DNA from: Saccharibacillus sp. JS10
Lineage (GTDB): Bacteria > Bacillota > Bacilli > Paenibacillales > Paenibacillaceae
DNA: 64,000 nt
Assembly (NCBI RefSeq): GCF_024436065.1
Contig: NZ_JANFNS010000003.1
Span: 1-64,000, forward strand
Reading direction: 5' to 3'
Each line of letters opens with the position of its first letter. The first letter of the stretch is position 1. The position numbers and the translations under genes are program-made. Below the pieces are notes generated by a model. It saw only the letters and a list, made by a program, of their open reading frames with translations, was not told the origin of the DNA and did no database searches. Shown here piece by piece: positions 60,669 to 64,000 of this stretch.

Positions 60669-62633
60669 TTACTTCATACTGATTTCTTTTTGTTTAATAT
60701 GTTGTTTGACTAGCGCGGTAAAAGCTTCTGCTCCGTCTTGCGTTAGATGCACGCCGTCTTCCGAGAAATAATCGCTCCGTCCCGAACTCGCATCATGCCA
60801 ATCGATAATAGAGACGTTCGGATAAGCTTCTGCCGCTTCGCTGAGCGCTCGATTCACGGTGCGTTCCCAAGCACGCGGCACTCTGACGGTGACGAGATAT
60901 ACTTGCTTTTTGGACTTCAACTGCTCCAACACTTCGTTCAACTTTTTCGAATTAAACGAACCGTTGGTACCGAGTTCGATGACTACGCGGTCGCCAAGCT
61001 GATTTTGACTGTCTAGTTGAGATAACAAATCCGGTGCTTCCCACATCTGGCGACCCACTTTGCCATCTACATGGATGTGATCGAATTGCTCTTCCAGATC
61101 AGGCTTGGCATCTAAAATAACCGAATCGCCGATTACCGTATAATCTACTTTTTCGACAGGCGATATCGACTTTGAAGGTTGCGGCGAATTTAATGCGTTG
61201 GGATTGTTTTTTGTCGAAGCGCCCAACGATTGCGGTTTCGCACCTACTGCATGTGGCTGACTCACGGTGCGATGCACCGCTTGCGAAGCTTGCGTCTGAA
61301 CCGACACTTTCGAACTTGCGGTCACTGGTGATGCCGAATCATCGGCAAGACGCCACGCCGCAAGACCGATTAACGCAATCCCAACCAGCGCGATTGTCCG
61401 CGAACACAAAATATGATGCGTGCGCCGACGCTTGCTTTGCCAGATTCCCGATCCAAAAGCGCGAAATCCGCGTTGACGAATCGGATCTTCGATGTACTTG
61501 AACGACAATGCCGCTAACACAAACACAGTTAACACTTGCAGCGTAACCCGCAGCGGGCTCACACCATCTGTGTTGATATTCGGCGTCGTCAATACGATCA
61601 CGGGATAATGCCATAGATATAGCCCGTACGAATGACGTCCGATCCAGCGCAGCGGCGCTATTCCAAATAAACGTCCCAGCACCGAAGAAGGATGCGCAAG
61701 CGCCGCAATCAGAAGCATCGTCGCCAACGCCTGAAGCGCCATCCCGCCTGTATACAGCGCCGAATCGTATTCGCTGCCCGTGAGCATTTGCGTAATCAAA
61801 AAGACCAAAGCGGCTATGCCGATCAGTTCCAGCCCGATCTTTTTGCCAATCGAAAGGCTTGAAGACAACTTATGACTAGGCAGGATTACCGCAAGCGCCG
61901 CTCCGGCAAGCAAAGCAAAAGCTCTTGTATCCGTCCCGTAATAAACCCGGCTCGGGTCAAGATCAGGATTGTAGAGCAGTGCCATCATTTCTACCGATAA
62001 CAACGCAAGCCCCAGGATAAACATAAATAACGGAAGTTTTTTCCGCATCAAAGGCGCCAATAGAAGCAACAGGATCGGCCATAGGATATAAAATTGTTCT
62101 TCGACCGCAAGCGACCAGAAATGCCCTAGCGGCGAAGGCGCACTAAAGCTCTCAAAGTAAGACACATGATGAAAAATGTACCACCAGTTGCTTATGTATA
62201 ACGCGCCCGCCGCAATATCTCCGCGCAGTTCAGATAATCGACTTGGATCGGCGAAAAATAACCAGATCATGATCGCGCCGATCACCGTGAACATACCCGG
62301 AAGCAATCGTCTTGCGCGTCGTATATAAAAAGTACCTAAAGCGATCGAACCTTGTTCTTGCCACTGACTCCATAATAGATCCGTAATCAGATAGCCGGAT
62401 AATACAAAAAATATTCCGACTCCAAATAATCCTCCCGGCACGAAATCCAGATTGAGATGGTACGCCATAACAGCAAGTACCGCTAAAGCCCGAAGACCAT
62501 CCAATCCGTACATATATCGCCGAGGTTGCTGCGTTGCCGACTGTTGACCGGCTTTGCCAAAACGATGAATACTAGAAGAACTTTGTTTGATTTCATCGCT
62601 TATTTTTTTATTTTGACTAGCATGTATTCGCAT
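60669..62633 (-). CDS. OatA-like acyltransferase with SGNH domain
   Basis: 654-residue two-domain protein. Residues 40-410 are an Acyltransferase_3 membrane domain with about ten helices (GLRALAVLAVMAYHLNLDFVPGGLFGVGIFFVLSGYLITDLL; catalytic-type histidine in MAYHL). After a membrane helix and a Ser/Thr/Gln-rich linker (about 430-495) comes an extracellular SGNH domain: IGDSVILD (Ser), ELGTNGSF (Asn) and DGVHLTQDGAEAF (Asp, His). OatA acetylates MurNAc O-6 and gives lysozyme resistance. Related proteins act on teichoic acids. Confidence 0.9.
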   Translation of the reverse strand: MRIHASQNKKISDEIKQSSSSIHRFGKAGQQSATQQPRRYMYGLDGLRALAVLAVMAYHLNLDFVPGGLFGVGIFFVLSGYLITDLLWSQWQEQGSIALGTFYIRRARRLLPGMFTVIGAIMIWLFFADPSRLSELRGDIAAGALYISNWWYIFHHVSYFESFSAPSPLGHFWSLAVEEQFYILWPILLLLLAPLMRKKLPLFMFILGLALLSVEMMALLYNPDLDPSRVYYGTDTRAFALLAGAALAVILPSHKLSSSLSIGKKIGLELIGIAALVFLITQMLTGSEYDSALYTGGMALQALATMLLIAALAHPSSVLGRLFGIAPLRWIGRHSYGLYLWHYPVIVLTTPNINTDGVSPLRVTLQVLTVFVLAALSFKYIEDPIRQRGFRAFGSGIWQSKRRRTHHILCSRTIALVGIALIGLAAWRLADDSASPVTASSKVSVQTQASQAVHRTVSQPHAVGAKPQSLGASTKNNPNALNSPQPSKSISPVEKVDYTVIGDSVILDAKPDLEEQFDHIHVDGKVGRQMWEAPDLLSQLDSQNQLGDRVVIELGTNGSFNSKKLNEVLEQLKSKKQVYLVTVRVPRAWERTVNRALSEAAEAYPNVSIIDWHDASSGRSDYFSEDGVHLTQDGAEAFTALVKQHIKQKEISMK

Positions 62634-62779
62634 ATAAGCTACACCTTTCTTGCTTGTTCACCCTCAAGCTGTAACGCGTCGCTGTATGAATTTTTGAAAA
62701 ACGACAGCTTCTATTGTACGCCCATTCTCCAAAAAATCTCAAGTTCTTCTCTTTTTTCCCCGGAGCGACGCACTTAGGC

Positions 62780-63427
62780 TTAAGGTTCAAGCGGCTCGGT
62801 AATCGAGCCTTCAGGTGCTTTTCCTTGCTGAAGCTGACGAAGACTGTAACCAAATTTCATCTGAAAATGCGGATAGTCGCGGAAGTTCTCCCAATCCCCG
62901 CCCCACTCGAATCCGAGAGTTTTGGCAAGATCAACAACTTCCAGCCAATCCGAGCGTCCGTTATCGTTCAAATCTTGCTCCATATCCCAGACGATCTTGC
63001 CGCTCTTGTCCAGCAGAGCAAAATCGATCGCCAGTCCGTAATTGTGATACGATTGACCGCCGCGCGCATTCGTCACGATATTCCCGGGGTCTTCGCGTCC
63101 TTGCCGGTATAACCGATCTTGTTCGGCGGAACTGCGAAAATCGGATGTGATCACTACGTCGATTCCTCGGTCTTTGGCTTGACGAATCAACGTATTCATT
63201 TTGCTTTGGACTTCGGGATGCAGCGCAATGACTTTTACTTTAGGCTGGGATAATTCCGGCACAAGATCGAAATTCGTGACAATCTTCCAACCGGCTATTC
63301 CTGCGACCAACACACAGATCAGTAGCAGTAACAATGAACGCAGGCTGGAAGCCGCTTTTTTTCGATTTCGCTTGTTCGTACGTGTGGCTCTGGATGTCGT
63401 CGGCTTATTTGTAGGTTCCGGCATCAT
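62780..63427 (-). CDS. M15-family peptidoglycan peptidase (CwlK/VanY-like)
   Basis: Membrane-anchored 215-residue peptidase. One helix at 31-50 is followed by an extracytoplasmic M15 domain with zinc ligands His128 and Asp135 (SYHNYGLAIDF) and His187 (PHFQMKFG), and the substrate arginine in SDFRSS. Related CwlK cleaves L-Ala-D-Glu, while VanY-type enzymes remove D-Ala. Residues 152-161 (DLNDNGRSDW) resemble a calcium-binding loop inserted in the domain. Start overlaps the TraB gene stop (ATGA). Confidence 0.86.
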   Translation of the reverse strand: MMPEPTNKPTTSRATRTNKRNRKKAASSLRSLLLLLICVLVAGIAGWKIVTNFDLVPELSQPKVKVIALHPEVQSKMNTLIRQAKDRGIDVVITSDFRSSAEQDRLYRQGREDPGNIVTNARGGQSYHNYGLAIDFALLDKSGKIVWDMEQDLNDNGRSDWLEVVDLAKTLGFEWGGDWENFRDYPHFQMKFGYSLRQLQQGKAPEGSITEPLEP

Positions 63428-64000
63428 TTGCGTGATACGGTGTAGCCTTTATTTTGCAGCAATTTCAATACACCGTCTTCGCCTAGATAATGAGCCGCTC
63501 CGACCACGATCAGATAGGTCTGATTTTTACCGCTACGCAAATAGCCGTCGATCTTCTCTGCCATTCCGATATTCCGGTCAATCAGCAAGGCTTTACCGTA
63601 CTCGGGATCTGCCGAAATTGAGTCGGTCAGAGCCAGCAGCGAAGCTTCGTCTCCGTTTTTCCACATAGTGGCGAGTTGGTCTGTTCCGTCTACGACCGTA
63701 TCGAAATTGGTGATTGCGGCTTGTAGATTTCGTTGTTGTAGTTGTTCTGACATGCCGCTGAACACGCTAAACTGCGAACGGTACGATTCCAGTGCCAAAA
63801 TCGGTAACTTGCGTTCATTGGCTTGCTCGATAAAATGCTGATCGATTCCTTGACTGGCTTCGTATCCAGAATCGCTTGTTTTCAAATTATTCAGCATCGT
63901 TTCGGCTAACCACGGCTTAAATTGATCGAACGCATTGGCTTGTAAGCCGTTCTTTTTTAACAGATTACCTAATTGCTTGTATGTGGTCGCCGGAATATGA
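63424..64000 (-). CDS. TraB/GumN-family protein, partial (N terminus off the right edge)
   Basis: C-terminal part (about 192 residues) of a TraB/GumN protein. The reading frame stays open to the window end. Visible motifs are FDQFKPWLAETMLNNL, the ASQGIDQHFIEQANERKLPILALE segment after GYE, NFDTVVDGTDQL, and the closing LLIDRNIGMAEKIDGYLRSGKNQTYLIVVGAAHYLGEDGVLKLL. The conserved GxxH and RN positions suggest a metal-dependent hydrolase-like (erythromycin-esterase/Tiki fold) domain. Function unclear. Overlaps the M15 gene, with which it is translationally coupled. Confidence 0.88.
   Translation of the reverse strand, partial: HIPATTYKQLGNLLKKNGLQANAFDQFKPWLAETMLNNLKTSDSGYEASQGIDQHFIEQANERKLPILALESYRSQFSVFSGMSEQLQQRNLQAAITNFDTVVDGTDQLATMWKNGDEASLLALTDSISADPEYGKALLIDRNIGMAEKIDGYLRSGKNQTYLIVVGAAHYLGEDGVLKLLQNKGYTVSRK

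Overview
The window is a piece of a Gram-positive chromosome of about 50% GC, most likely from the Bacillales and probably a Paenibacillaceae member (Paenibacillus/Saccharibacillus-like). This rests on the strong AGGAGG-type ribosome binding sites, sigma-A promoters, U-run terminators, a KinB-like sporulation-type kinase, LipL, AzgA, YneF and bacilliredoxin homologues. The genus is inference. The 5' end of a 16S rRNA gene enters on the minus strand at the left edge, preceded by a leader with two well-formed rrn promoters.

Layout. 0.4-9 kb: a purine-riboswitch-controlled purine permease, a DUF1349 protein, a Bcr/CflA efflux pump, an AT-rich type II restriction-modification pair (5mC methyltransferase plus a putative endonuclease) and guaA. 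9-27 kb: DedA protein, bcp peroxiredoxin, a three-gene ABC-2 exporter, an LCP-family enzyme, hemL, a PAS hybrid kinase, a GDSL esterase, an inositol-phosphatase-like gene, ddl and acnA. 27-35.3 kb: an accessory segment with two I-C-type CRISPR arrays whose near-identical leaders face each other across 6 kb of non-cas genes (a phosphoesterase, an Fe/phosphonate-type ABC importer and its LysR regulator). A DUF2281/Doc toxin-antitoxin pair sits in the decayed tail of the second array. No cas gene is present. 35.5-50 kb: an IclR regulator with a palindromic operator, a hydrolase, lipL, folE, a queG-ogt gene fusion, sodA, mutY-acpS, nadE, a bacilliredoxin and a KinB-like kinase. 50-64 kb: a flavoprotein, two MarR regulators with visible operators next to a drug exporter and a DUF402/ElaA pair, fRMsr, a PAP2 phosphatase, mntH with a MntR box, azlCD, an OatA-like acyltransferase, a CwlK-like M15 peptidase and a partial TraB/GumN protein.

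The most unusual signals are non-coding. A family of four structured repeats (about 170-250 bp) recurs at 35.4, 44.6, 46.7 and 55.3 kb. Each copy lies just after a stop codon, in the same orientation relative to that gene and ahead of a terminator, and the copies carry compensatory base changes in their stems. The facing CRISPR leaders duplicate a terminator plus leader unit and supply the last codons of the LysR gene. A second inverted-repeat element (11.1-11.36 kb) and a possible structured leader before queG-ogt (42.48-42.66 kb) are also unexplained.

Coordinates and starts were chosen from ribosome binding sites and family length. No searches were run, so family names come from motif recognition.
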